Assembly: GCF_007713685.1 (NCBI RefSeq)
Contig: NZ_VMRJ01000009.1
Location: 1 to 64,000 of the forward strand
From: Hymenobacter setariae
Lineage (GTDB): Bacteria > Bacteroidota > Bacteroidia > Cytophagales > Hymenobacteraceae
Reading direction: 5' to 3'
DNA length: 64,000 bases
Under the pieces are notes generated by a model that saw only the letters and a list, made by a program, of their open reading frames with translations, did not search any database and had not been told where the DNA came from. Positions 42,931 to 50,731 of this stretch are shown piece by piece; position 1 is the first letter of the stretch; every line of letters begins with the position of its first letter. A program made the translations under genes and the position numbers.

Positions 42931-45420
42931 TTACTTGCCTTCTCGCAGTTCAGCGGCCACCAGCTTGATAGCCGTGGGCATGTCGCCGGTCTTCTCAAAC
43001 TTGTCGAACAGGCGCATCTTCTCCGATTCCTCGGTAGTGTAGGTGATGTATTCCTCCTTGGAAACCTCAATGGAATACACCTTGGAAACCACCCCACCCA
43101 GCGAAATAAATACCTCGGTGTAGCGGCCCCGCTCGGGCTTGTTGTCGCGGTTGATGGAGAGGATGAGGGCCTTCTCCTTTTCGGTCAGGGAGAGAAGACT
43201 TTGTATCTGGTCGAACTTCAAAATGAATTTGCGCTGGTCGAGCAGAATCTTCGTGTCGGAGTTGTTGATGATGGCATCTTTAACAATCTCATTGCCAATG
43301 ATGTCATCTATCTCCTGCGTTACCACAATGGCTTCGCCGAAGAACTTCCGCACCGTCTTAAAGAGATACTTGATGTAGGCGGCCATCCCCGGCGTGGTGA
43401 GCGCTTTCCAGGCTTCCTCAATCAGAATCATCTTCCGTACCCCTTTGAGCTTGCGCATCTTGGAGATAAAGGTTTCCATGATGATGAGCGTCACCACCGG
43501 AAACAAAATGGGATGGTCTTTGATATTGTCCAGCTCGAAAACGATGAAGGGTGACTGCACCAAATCCAGTTCCTTGGGCGAGTTCAGCAGGTAATCGTAC
43601 TCGCCGCCCCGGTAGTAGGGCTTCAGCACGTAGAGGAAATTATCAATGTCAAAATCCTTCTCCCGCACCTTTTCGGCGAGCAGCAACTCCGAGTAAGGGC
43701 CTTTCACGAACTCGTAGAACGTGTTGAAGCTGGGCCGGATAGTCTCATCCTCTTCCAGCATCACATAGTACAGGCTCACTGCCGTGGACAGCGATACATA
43801 CTCCGACTGGGACACGCTTTCATCGTCCTTTTTCCAGAGTGCCTGGAGCAGCGTCTTGATGGATTCCTTCTTTTCAACGTCTAGCTTTCCAGACACCAGA
43901 AAAGGGTTGAAGGCAATCGGGTTATCTTCCTCGTAGGTGAAATACACGCCGCCTTTCAGCTCGCAGAGGCCCTTGTAGGAGTTACCCGTATCGACCAGCA
44001 GGACGTGCGCCCCCTGCTCGTAATACTGCCGAACCATGTGGTTAGTGAAAAACGACTTGCCCGAGCCCGAGGGGCCAAGGATGAATTTGTTACGGTTGAA
44101 GATGATTTGCTTCTTCATCGGCTCATCCGACAAATCGACCTGCACGGGCCGCCCGGAAAGGCGGTCGGAGAGCTTGATGCCCTTCGTAGCCCCGGTGCTG
44201 CGGTAGTTGGTTTCGGAGGCCCAGAAGCACACCGACTGCTCGATGAACGTGTAGAAGGTTTCTTCGCTCGGGAAGTCGCCGGCATTACCCGGCACCCCAC
44301 CCCAGTACAGCGCCGCAATGTCCACGGTGTTTTGCCGGGGCTTGCAGTTCATAGTGTTGAAGGCGGCGTTTACCAGCTTGCGTACTTCGGTCAGCTCATC
44401 TTCGCTTTCCGACCAGGTGAGCACGTTCACATGCACCCGCGCAGGCCGGCGCTTATCGGCCACTGCCTCATTGAGGTACTGCTGGTAGAACTCGTGGTTG
44501 ACCGAGTTCTGGCGCGAGTAAAGCGAGAGCGAGTTGAGGCGGTCCTTCTTCTGCTCGAAGGTTTTGAGCGTTTTCTGGGTGTTGTCCAGAAACACGTACT
44601 GGTTCAGGATATGGCTGGTGCCCAGCAGCAGCCCCAGGGGGGCCGCGAACGAAATCGGGAAATCGGTGTACTCGGTGCTCAGTGGCTCGTAGCGGATATC
44701 CGATTCCACGCCCAGCGGCAAATCATCGAGGTTGGCCACCGAGAACATATTGCAGAACTGCTGGCCGACCTTCAACCCGTTGGTTAAGTCCAGGTCCACC
44801 TGCTGCGCTTGGTCGGAGAGGTTCAGGGCGAAGTACTTTTCCAGCAGTCCGGATTTCTCCGGCGTGCCGGCCAGCTCGTCGGAGGTGAGCCGGTGGGACT
44901 TGATGTAAGGCGCGTTGGTGGGGCCGACGCTTTCCAGCGTCCGCAAGAACTGGCCCACGTTGTCGAAGAAGGCTTCCATTACCTTCTTGTCGAGCATATC
45001 CTTCGGCACGATGTTGCGCCGGGCCAGCAGGCCCGACGAGCTGCCCCAGTCGGGCCGCTCCGACGACATCTTGGTGATGTAGAGGTAGCAGAAGTGGTTG
45101 AGGAAGGGCCGCTCGAAGAAATGGCGCTCGTAGGCCGACGAGAGCAGCGTTCTGTCCGTCTCGAAGCCGGGAGCATACTTGTCTTCGACAAACCAGTCCT
45201 GCTTATGCACCGCGCAATGGTCGGGCAGTAGCCGCACCGCTTTGACGAAGGCCTGTTGCAACTGGGCGTAGTCTTCCCGCGAGAGCGTGAAAATCTCGGG
45301 TAGCTCCAAGCGGAACGCCACCGTTACATCGGCGTTCTTGGAGATGAGACAGTCCTTCTCAATCTTGTAAATCGGCTGCTTCGATTCGAGCGAGGCGGAG
45401 GCGAGAATTTTGCTGCTCAT
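42931..45420 (-). CDS. traG: Conjugation ATPase TraG (VirB4-like)
   Basis: 829 residues from ATG 45420 (MSSKILASASLESKQPIY). TraG is the VirB4-type ATPase powering pilus or channel assembly at the inner membrane. Walker A is FILGPSGSGKSFFTNHMVRQ, Walker B lies in RKMILIEEAWKALTTPG, and the conserved VVTQEIDDIIGNEIVKDAIINNSDTKILLDQ follows. Length and position (after TraF) match Bacteroidota loci. It is the largest tra protein here and appears intact. Confidence 0.95.
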   Translation of the reverse strand: MSSKILASASLESKQPIYKIEKDCLISKNADVTVAFRLELPEIFTLSREDYAQLQQAFVKAVRLLPDHCAVHKQDWFVEDKYAPGFETDRTLLSSAYERHFFERPFLNHFCYLYITKMSSERPDWGSSSGLLARRNIVPKDMLDKKVMEAFFDNVGQFLRTLESVGPTNAPYIKSHRLTSDELAGTPEKSGLLEKYFALNLSDQAQQVDLDLTNGLKVGQQFCNMFSVANLDDLPLGVESDIRYEPLSTEYTDFPISFAAPLGLLLGTSHILNQYVFLDNTQKTLKTFEQKKDRLNSLSLYSRQNSVNHEFYQQYLNEAVADKRRPARVHVNVLTWSESEDELTEVRKLVNAAFNTMNCKPRQNTVDIAALYWGGVPGNAGDFPSEETFYTFIEQSVCFWASETNYRSTGATKGIKLSDRLSGRPVQVDLSDEPMKKQIIFNRNKFILGPSGSGKSFFTNHMVRQYYEQGAHVLLVDTGNSYKGLCELKGGVYFTYEEDNPIAFNPFLVSGKLDVEKKESIKTLLQALWKKDDESVSQSEYVSLSTAVSLYYVMLEEDETIRPSFNTFYEFVKGPYSELLLAEKVREKDFDIDNFLYVLKPYYRGGEYDYLLNSPKELDLVQSPFIVFELDNIKDHPILFPVVTLIIMETFISKMRKLKGVRKMILIEEAWKALTTPGMAAYIKYLFKTVRKFFGEAIVVTQEIDDIIGNEIVKDAIINNSDTKILLDQRKFILKFDQIQSLLSLTEKEKALILSINRDNKPERGRYTEVFISLGGVVSKVYSIEVSKEEYITYTTEESEKMRLFDKFEKTGDMPTAIKLVAAELREGK

Positions 45421-45452
45421 AATCGGAAAGGGAAGCCGAGGCCCAGGCACTG

Positions 45453-45782
45453 CTAGCGCCTGGGCCGGTCCTCATTTAGGTTTTGGAATAACCGGCTCTG
45501 CCGATTGGTAATGAGCTTCGGCGCGGAGCGCCGGGCATTGGCTTTCATCAAGCCATGCTCCCCATACTTCGTGTTGAGCGCGAACACGCCCGCCCACATA
45601 CCCCCGCCGAGTACCAGCGTGATAATGACCGAAAACAGCAGGGGCGTACCCACCAGGTACATCGTCACGAAGGCGACGAACACCAGGCCGATACCAGCCA
45701 CCAGGTAGTAGACGTTGCCCCCAATCAAGCCCTGAAATTCCCACGGCTTGTTGATACCTCGGTTGAGGTTATAGCCAGGCAT
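45453..45782 (-). CDS. traF: Conjugation protein TraF (DUF4133, VirB3-like)
   Basis: 109 residues. The opening YNLNRGINKPWEFQGLIGGNVYYLV is the DUF4133 signature, followed by two membrane helices (VYYLVAGIGLVFVAFVTMYLVG and LFSVIITLVLGGGMWAGVFAL). VirB3-like proteins link the ATPase TraG to the membrane platform. It lies 12 bases after traE and 32 bases before traG. Confidence 0.92.
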   Translation of the reverse strand: MPGYNLNRGINKPWEFQGLIGGNVYYLVAGIGLVFVAFVTMYLVGTPLLFSVIITLVLGGGMWAGVFALNTKYGEHGLMKANARRSAPKLITNRQSRLFQNLNEDRPRR

Positions 45783-45794
45783 CGGAGCGCTGGC

Positions 45795-46112
45795 TTACAG
45801 GAAGAAGGAACGGACAACCGTTGCCACCAGCACCAGGAAAATCATGGAGCCGAACCACGACACCGCCGTCTTCTGGGTGTCCTGGTCGCCCGCGTTCCAC
45901 TTGCTGTAGACCTTGATGGCCCCAATCAGCCCAAGCACCGCGCCGATGGCGTACATGAGCTTGGTGAGGGGGTCGAAGTAGTTGGTGACCTGCGTAGTGG
46001 CATCCTGGATGCCCGCCGTGCCCCCGGAAGCACCACCCTGCGCGTAGAGGACCTGGGAGCAGAGCATCAGACCAAGTATGGCTACCGACGAAAGAATTTG
46101 CTTCTTATTCAT
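45795..46112 (-). CDS. traE: Conjugation protein TraE (DUF4134, pilin/VirB2-like)
   Basis: 105 residues with a signal peptide (MNKKQILSSVAILGLMLCSQVLYAQ). Two further membrane segments (LMYAIGAVLGLIGAIKVYS; AVSWFGSMIFLVLVATVV) and the pattern GGTAGIQDATTQVTNYFDPLTKL fit DUF4134, the VirB2-like pilin candidate of Bacteroidota T4SS. Followed 12 bases later by traF. Confidence 0.92.
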   Translation of the reverse strand: MNKKQILSSVAILGLMLCSQVLYAQGGASGGTAGIQDATTQVTNYFDPLTKLMYAIGAVLGLIGAIKVYSKWNAGDQDTQKTAVSWFGSMIFLVLVATVVRSFFL

Positions 46113-46177
46113 TTTGGGTGATTAAAGGAAGGATAATGGGAAATAGATAGTCAAACAGGGATAGGTAAAGCAAATAA

Positions 46178-47092
46178 TTACTCGGTTTCGGGGCCGAATA
46201 AATCGGCTAATTCATCCGTATTAGTGGAGGTAAACTGAGCTAACTGGTCAGCCAGACTGGTGCCTACCAGGGCGACAGGGGTTGCAGGCTTCTCGCCTGC
46301 CTGGACCTGGGAAATGTAGGCGGCAACCGAATCTGCCTCATACAAATCCTCCTCTTCCAGCGTAGCCACGTCCGAAGGCGAAGCTACTGGCTCGTTGAAG
46401 TCAGCTAATGGCTCATAGCTGGTCGCAACAGCAGGTTGATACTCAATTGTGTCTTCTACGTGAAGCGCTTCAACATGGGGGTGTTTATTTTCAATATTTG
46501 CCCCTTCCGAATTGGTTTCTTCAATAACAACTGCCGAGGTATTCTCTTCTCCTTCAGCGGAGCCATCGGCCAAGTGTTCTGGCTGCGCGGCATGAGCCTT
46601 TTTGCGAATAATTGCCGCCAGGGCCTCGTTGGGCTGGTCGGCCTGCTCCTCCCGGTCGGCATCCATCGCAACGGCCTCATCCGTTGCCCCCGCCACCGAA
46701 GAGGCCGCGTCCATCGGTCCTTCGTCGTCGGTGCTATCGTCGCGGCCCGTAGCCGTGGCGGTTGAGCTGGGAAGCTCCCCCCCTACTACCGCCGCCGAGG
46801 CTTCGGGCAGGTTTTCCGCCGCCCCATCTTCGGGCGCTTCCACTTCCGCCGTCGCAGCTTCCGTCGCCGTGGGCGCAGTAGCGAAAGCCGACTTGGCGCG
46901 GACCAGCGAGGGTGGGCCAGCGGCCGACGCGGTGGCACCCGCGCCGGCTAGTTGGGGGACAGCCAATTTTCTGCCTTTCAGCAAGGCAGCCAGGTCATCC
47001 CGGTAGTACAGGAAGCCCACTACGACATAGTAGATTACGAGCAGGACCAGTACAAACACAAAGAATTGGACCCAGGTATATTGGCTAAGCAT
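46178..47092 (-). CDS. Tra operon membrane protein with acidic low-complexity domain
   Basis: 304 residues from ATG 47092. One N-terminal membrane helix (FFVFVLVLLVIYYVVVGFLYY) precedes a basic patch (LLKGRKL) and a long, probably disordered, Ala/Glu/Asp-rich cytoplasmic or periplasmic region. The C-terminus (ADQLAQFTSTNTDELADLFG) is acidic. Genes of this layout occur between parA/DUF3408 and traE in related loci, but I cannot assign a Tra letter. Role in assembly is inferred from position only. Confidence 0.65.
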   Translation of the reverse strand: MLSQYTWVQFFVFVLVLLVIYYVVVGFLYYRDDLAALLKGRKLAVPQLAGAGATASAAGPPSLVRAKSAFATAPTATEAATAEVEAPEDGAAENLPEASAAVVGGELPSSTATATGRDDSTDDEGPMDAASSVAGATDEAVAMDADREEQADQPNEALAAIIRKKAHAAQPEHLADGSAEGEENTSAVVIEETNSEGANIENKHPHVEALHVEDTIEYQPAVATSYEPLADFNEPVASPSDVATLEEEDLYEADSVAAYISQVQAGEKPATPVALVGTSLADQLAQFTSTNTDELADLFGPETE

Positions 47093-47114
47093 GTTTTGGT
47101 GGTGGTTAGGAAGA

Positions 47115-47855
47115 TTAAAGCCTTTTGCCAGTGCGCTGGCGTAGCTTCTTTTGCAGGGCTTTTTGCAGCTCTGCATCGTGGGCCGAAATGAATTGGGAGA
47201 TGATATTGTGAACCATATCCGGGATGGAAGCCCCCCCTCCTACTACCGTACCGAGAAGCGATAGGTATTCCTGGTGAGACTCGGTAATGCGGACGACCCA
47301 GGTTTTCTTATCGGCCGACTTCTCAAAGAGAGAGGCTAGATTAAAACTCATCGGCTCTCCATCTGTGGCGGCTTCTACGGAAGCGGCGGCTTCAGGGGCA
47401 GATTTAGCCGAAGGTTCTTTTTCCGGGACGGTTTCCACTTTTGGGACAGAAGTATCCTCAGTAGTGACAGTTGGCGCAGAAGTAACGACGAGCTTAGGCG
47501 CGGGAACTGGTTCAGCAGCAGGGGCCGGAGCAGTTTCCGGCGTGGGCTCAGACTCGGCGGCTGGCGCAGGTAAGGGCACCGGTACGGAAGTCGCCACAGG
47601 TTCGGCCACTACAGCAGCCGTGGGGGCAGGCGGAGGGGCCGACGCGACCGAAGCAAATTCTCCCTTTTGTTCAACTGTTGCCGTCGGCTCAACTGAACTG
47701 GCTACTGGTGCCGGGGCCGCTACCGGGGCAGCGGGGGCCGGAGGAGCCGAAGCCCCTCCCCCATCGATTAAATCATTGCTGGTGGCTGCTGCTTCCAGCA
47801 TCTTTTGGAGGTCGGCGTCCTTTTCGGCCTGGCTCTTGGGTTTCGGTTTAGCCAT
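47115..47855 (-). CDS. DUF3408-like protein, possible RHH DNA-binding partner of ParA
   Basis: 246 residues. The first 165 residues are a Pro/Ala/Val/Thr-rich, probably disordered arm. The last 70 are the conserved part: KTWVVRITESHQEYLSLLGTVVGG followed by SIPDMVHNIISQFISAHDAELQK. The strand-helix-helix order resembles ribbon-helix-helix proteins and matches DUF3408 of Bacteroidota conjugation loci. It starts 31 bases after parA. A long flexible arm plus RHH core is the layout of ParG/omega-type partition proteins, so it may bind the octad array upstream of parA. This function is inference. Confidence 0.7.
   Translation of the reverse strand: MAKPKPKSQAEKDADLQKMLEAAATSNDLIDGGGASAPPAPAAPVAAPAPVASSVEPTATVEQKGEFASVASAPPPAPTAAVVAEPVATSVPVPLPAPAAESEPTPETAPAPAAEPVPAPKLVVTSAPTVTTEDTSVPKVETVPEKEPSAKSAPEAAASVEAATDGEPMSFNLASLFEKSADKKTWVVRITESHQEYLSLLGTVVGGGASIPDMVHNIISQFISAHDAELQKALQKKLRQRTGKRL
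47658..47679 (+). repeat. CCCTTTTGTTC element, copy 5
   Basis: Fifth copy (TTCTCCCTTTTGTTC), inside the DUF3408 gene, where the minus strand encodes VEQKGEF. Same orientation as the other four. Confidence 0.5.
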
Positions 47856-47886
47856 TGGTGTTATTGGATTTTACGGAGTGAAAGAA

Positions 47887-48699
47887 TTACAGGGTATCGT
47901 CCGATGCTTCGGCCGCGCCGGCCTCATCGGTGCTCACGGGCACCTCGATTACTTTGCCCGAGGGAGTTACTTCGCCGGGGCCGAGTACAATGGAGAGCAT
48001 TTCCATAATCAGCCGGCCGAGGCCCAGCTTATCCAACTCCCGCTCAGGCAGCGAGAACATGGTGGAGCGTTTCTCCTTGTAGCTAATCATCAACTCGACC
48101 TTGCTTTCCAGCAGCGGCAGGTTTTTATCCTTCAAAAGCTGCGCTGCTTTATCGTAGGTGGACTTTTTCTCCGATTTCACATAGCGATTCCAGAAAGCGT
48201 AGAACCCCAGCAGGTTCGACTCGTCGGGGTCCGGCTGCGCGGACTTTAAAAAGCCGCCCAAAATCTGCATGTAGCCCATCGTGGAAGCTATCGTGCCTAA
48301 ATCCGCTTCCATTGGGAGGAAGATGTACTGCACCATCCTGAGCAATTCTGGCAGACCCACGATGTTGACGGTACCCGGCGTATCCACCAGGATAAAATCA
48401 AAGCCCTGCTGTTCAAGCTTGTCGATGGAATCGACCGCTTTTTCCACACTGGAAATAACGATGGGATACGGCTTGATATCCTGCTTGAGCAGACGCTTCT
48501 GAAATGCCGGGTCACTGGCCAGCATCTGCTTGTCTTTGGTCCGGTAGACGTTGACCGTGTTCTGGGGATAGTCGCAGTCCACAATGGCAACTTTGTAGCC
48601 ATATACATAGCAGAGCGCCGAGGCGACATGCACGCTGATGGTGGACTTGCCGGCCCCTCCTTTCTGGGTGGCGAAGGCAATCACTACTGGCTCTTTCAT
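47887..48699 (-). CDS. parA: ParA-family ATPase (TraA-type)
   Basis: 270 residues from ATG 48699; the frame extends to 48771 but that stretch lies in the octad array leader. Deviant Walker A AFATQKGGAGKSTISVH is at about 9-21 and the Walker B-type ILVDTPGTVNIVG follows. There is no N-terminal HTH, as in small type Ib partition ATPases. ParA proteins move DNA along the nucleoid; Bacteroidota tra operons also begin with one (TraA). The GTNAC octad array starts 44 bases upstream and the DUF3408 gene follows, giving a partition-like arrangement. Confidence 0.88.
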   Translation of the reverse strand: MKEPVVIAFATQKGGAGKSTISVHVASALCYVYGYKVAIVDCDYPQNTVNVYRTKDKQMLASDPAFQKRLLKQDIKPYPIVISSVEKAVDSIDKLEQQGFDFILVDTPGTVNIVGLPELLRMVQYIFLPMEADLGTIASTMGYMQILGGFLKSAQPDPDESNLLGFYAFWNRYVKSEKKSTYDKAAQLLKDKNLPLLESKVELMISYKEKRSTMFSLPERELDKLGLGRLIMEMLSIVLGPGEVTPSGKVIEVPVSTDEAGAAEASDDTL

Positions 48700-48742
48700 T
48701 GGTGCGGCGGTTGAGTTGTTGAGGATTAAAGTTGGGTGCAAT

Positions 48743-49291
48743 GTTACTTTGTTACTTGGTGACAAATACACAAAGTGACGCTGTTACTCGGTGCCAAACA
48801 GCTACGGTGACAAAGTAACAAGATTACTTTGTCACGAATTTACTAAGTAACGAGGTGATAAAAGTACACCGTAACAAAGTAACTAACGCTCAAAGTAACC
48901 AACAAACAATATTATCTGGTGACTAAGTAACAAAGTAACAAACACACAATGTTATTTGGTGACCGAGTGACAAAGTAATCTTGTGACCTCAGCACAAGGT
49001 GGTTGGCGTAGCGGCTGGAAGTCACAAGATTACTTTGTCACTCGGTAACAAAATTACTTGCCCACAAAAATTAGTCGTTACCGTCACCGTGTACTAAAGT
49101 AGCAAAGTCACCTTGTGACAAGGCAATATCTCTCCCCTATTAGAATAGCCTGTTGAGAGCCCAAGTAACAAAGTGACTAAGTAACACCGATGCTAGCCCA
49201 GACAAGCTAAGAAAAAGCCGCCCGCAATCACAAGAGAAAACCGCTGTATTAGTAACAAAGTGACAATGTAACAAAGTCACTAAGTAATTAG
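48743..49291. repeat. Array of 8-bp phased GTNACNNN repeats, centromere-like
   Basis: The pentamer GTNAC occurs more than 30 times in about 550 bases. In 48743-48998 nearly every eighth base starts a copy (GTTACTTT, GTTACTTG, GTGACAAA, then GTGACGCT, GTTACTCG...), with degenerate units kept in phase. Further phased blocks lie at 49021-49060, 49091-49122, 49165-49188 and 49252-49291. Most spacers are AAA, TAA or TTT. No protein is encoded. Position upstream of parA suggests a centromere or operator. A lone GTAAC at 49507 precedes mobA. Confidence 0.85.
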
Positions 49292-49310
49292 CCTAGCCTT
49301 AGCTCTAACC

Positions 49311-49445
49311 CCGTTCAACGACCGTTCAACGCCCCCGTTCTACTAGCCCGTTCAATCGTACAGCAAGCCATGTCATTGTAGCTACAAACTACGTTTGCAG
49401 CTGACAATGACACCGCCAAGTTCGCAGGCTCACATGGCTTGGCTC
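49311..49445. other. Candidate oriT with nested inverted repeats
   Basis: Four near-identical CCGTTC(A/T)A units occur near 49311, 49322, 49335 and 49349. Then CAAGCCATGT (49364-49373) pairs with ACATGGCTTG (49432-49441), and inside it TGTCATTGT (49371-49379) pairs with ACAATGACA (49404-49412). Nested inverted repeats directly upstream of the relaxase operon are typical of transfer origins. The nick site cannot be read from sequence alone. Confidence 0.65.
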
Positions 49446-49522
49446 GCTAAAGCAGACGATTAAAAAGTAGCTGTAATCTAATTCTAGCCGTAGGCAGGGG
49501 TAGAAAGTAACCCTGCGGAACT

Positions 49523-49843
49523 ATGAATGAAGAAGCCACTCCTGAACCGACAGAGACTAATCGGGACGAAGTGCTACGTTTCCGCGTCACAGCTAATGAG
49601 AAGCGTGCTATTGAGGCGAAGAGTAAGGCAGCCGGGTTTAAGAAAACGTCGGACTACCTGCGCACCATCGGCATCGGGGGAGAAGTAAAGGAGGCGATAC
49701 CGGCTGAGCTACGGCGGCAACTGGTAGGCATTGGCACCAACTTAAATCAGATAGCCCGGCGCATCCAGTCGAGCACGCTGTATGCGACCGATGAAAAGTC
49801 TTTGCACCAGCTGGTGGCCACCATCCGCCAGTACCTGGTATGA
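49523..49843 (+). CDS. mobA: Mobilisation accessory protein, RHH-type (MobA/MobC-like)
   Basis: 106 residues. The core LRFRVTANEKRAIEAKSKAAGFKKTSDYLRTIGIGG is a ribbon-helix-helix plus the MobC/MbpB-type extension (AELRRQLVGIGTNLNQIARRI). Such proteins bind oriT and help the relaxase. It overlaps the relaxase start by 4 bases (ATGA), so translation is coupled. A GTAAC unit at 49507 precedes its start. Confidence 0.88.
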   Translation: MNEEATPEPTETNRDEVLRFRVTANEKRAIEAKSKAAGFKKTSDYLRTIGIGGEVKEAIPAELRRQLVGIGTNLNQIARRIQSSTLYATDEKSLHQLVATIRQYLV

Positions 49844-50691
49844 TAGCAAAGACGAATACGGGAAGTGACTTTGAGGGAGCCCTTACCTACGGGGCAGGAC
49901 AGCGGAAGGGGAGGGGCAAAGAGCCCGAGGACGCGCCGCTATTAGTAGTGGCGAATGTCATTCCCGGCAGCCCAAAAGAGATGGCGCAGGATATGCAGGC
50001 GGTGGCCCGGCTGAGCAAGAAAATCCAGAAGCCAGTGTGGCATACGGTGCTTTCGTGGAAGGCCGGCGAGGACGTAACCCAGGAACAAAAAGTGGCAGCC
50101 GCCCGGCGCTATTGTGAATTGATTGGTGCACCAATTGACCGGCATCAGGTGGTAGTTTATGAGCACCGCGATAAGAAGCACGCCCACGTTCACATCTACA
50201 TAAACCGGGTGCCCATTGACGCGGGGCCGGCTCTGCGGACAGACAATAACTTCTACCGACAGCCAGCAATCACGAGGCAGATAAGCCAGGAACTGGGGAT
50301 GCAGCCGCTACCAGAGCGCCGGCAGAGTGTGGCTGATACGGACCCCACCAGGCAGAAAGCGCGGGAGATAGTACGCGAAGCGGTAAAGCAGCTGGTGACC
50401 CACCCGGAGAACGCCGGCAAGCAGTGGCTGCAAGAACAGCTGGAGCAGCGGGGAATCAGTACGCGCTACAAGCACGACAACGGCGGCGTGCTGCGGGGAG
50501 TGAGTTTTGAGTTGAATGGGGTAGCCGTTACCGGGCAGCAGGTGGGCTATAAGGCCGCCCAGCTCCGCGAGTTGTTCCCGGTCGGCCAGGACAACGAGCA
50601 GCAGTTGCCCATTTTACCCACGCCACCGCGCCCTATCCAAGATGAGGACAAGGAAGCCAGCAAGCAAAGACCGAAAGGACCACGCTTATAG
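49840..50691 (+). CDS. mobB: Relaxase/mobilisation nuclease (MobB-type, HUH family)
   Basis: 283 residues. Relaxases nick oriT through a Tyr and pilot the strand into the recipient. Motif I with candidate Tyr is SDFEGALTYGAG (about 10-21), and the metal-binding HUH motif is KHAHVHIYINRV near 118. The C-terminal half contains QLEQRGISTRYKHDNGGVLRGVSFELNG, found in MOBP-type Bacteroidota relaxases. It ends SKQRPKGPRL, the basic tail shared with three other proteins here. Short but complete for the group. Confidence 0.92.
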   Translation: MIAKTNTGSDFEGALTYGAGQRKGRGKEPEDAPLLVVANVIPGSPKEMAQDMQAVARLSKKIQKPVWHTVLSWKAGEDVTQEQKVAAARRYCELIGAPIDRHQVVVYEHRDKKHAHVHIYINRVPIDAGPALRTDNNFYRQPAITRQISQELGMQPLPERRQSVADTDPTRQKAREIVREAVKQLVTHPENAGKQWLQEQLEQRGISTRYKHDNGGVLRGVSFELNGVAVTGQQVGYKAAQLRELFPVGQDNEQQLPILPTPPRPIQDEDKEASKQRPKGPRL

Positions 50692-50731
50692 AATTGTACT
50701 TTATTAATTCACGCAATCGACGTTAGGTATC

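Noticed and set aside
44005..44787. Plus-strand open frame of 260 codons
   Set aside because: It is antisense to traG.
47287..48249. Plus-strand open frame of 320 codons
   Set aside because: It is antisense to DUF3408 and parA and is low-complexity Ser/Gly/Ala, a mirror of the Pro/Ala-rich arm.
48743..49291. CRISPR array
   Set aside because: Repeat unit is 8 bases without unique spacers, and no cas genes are present.
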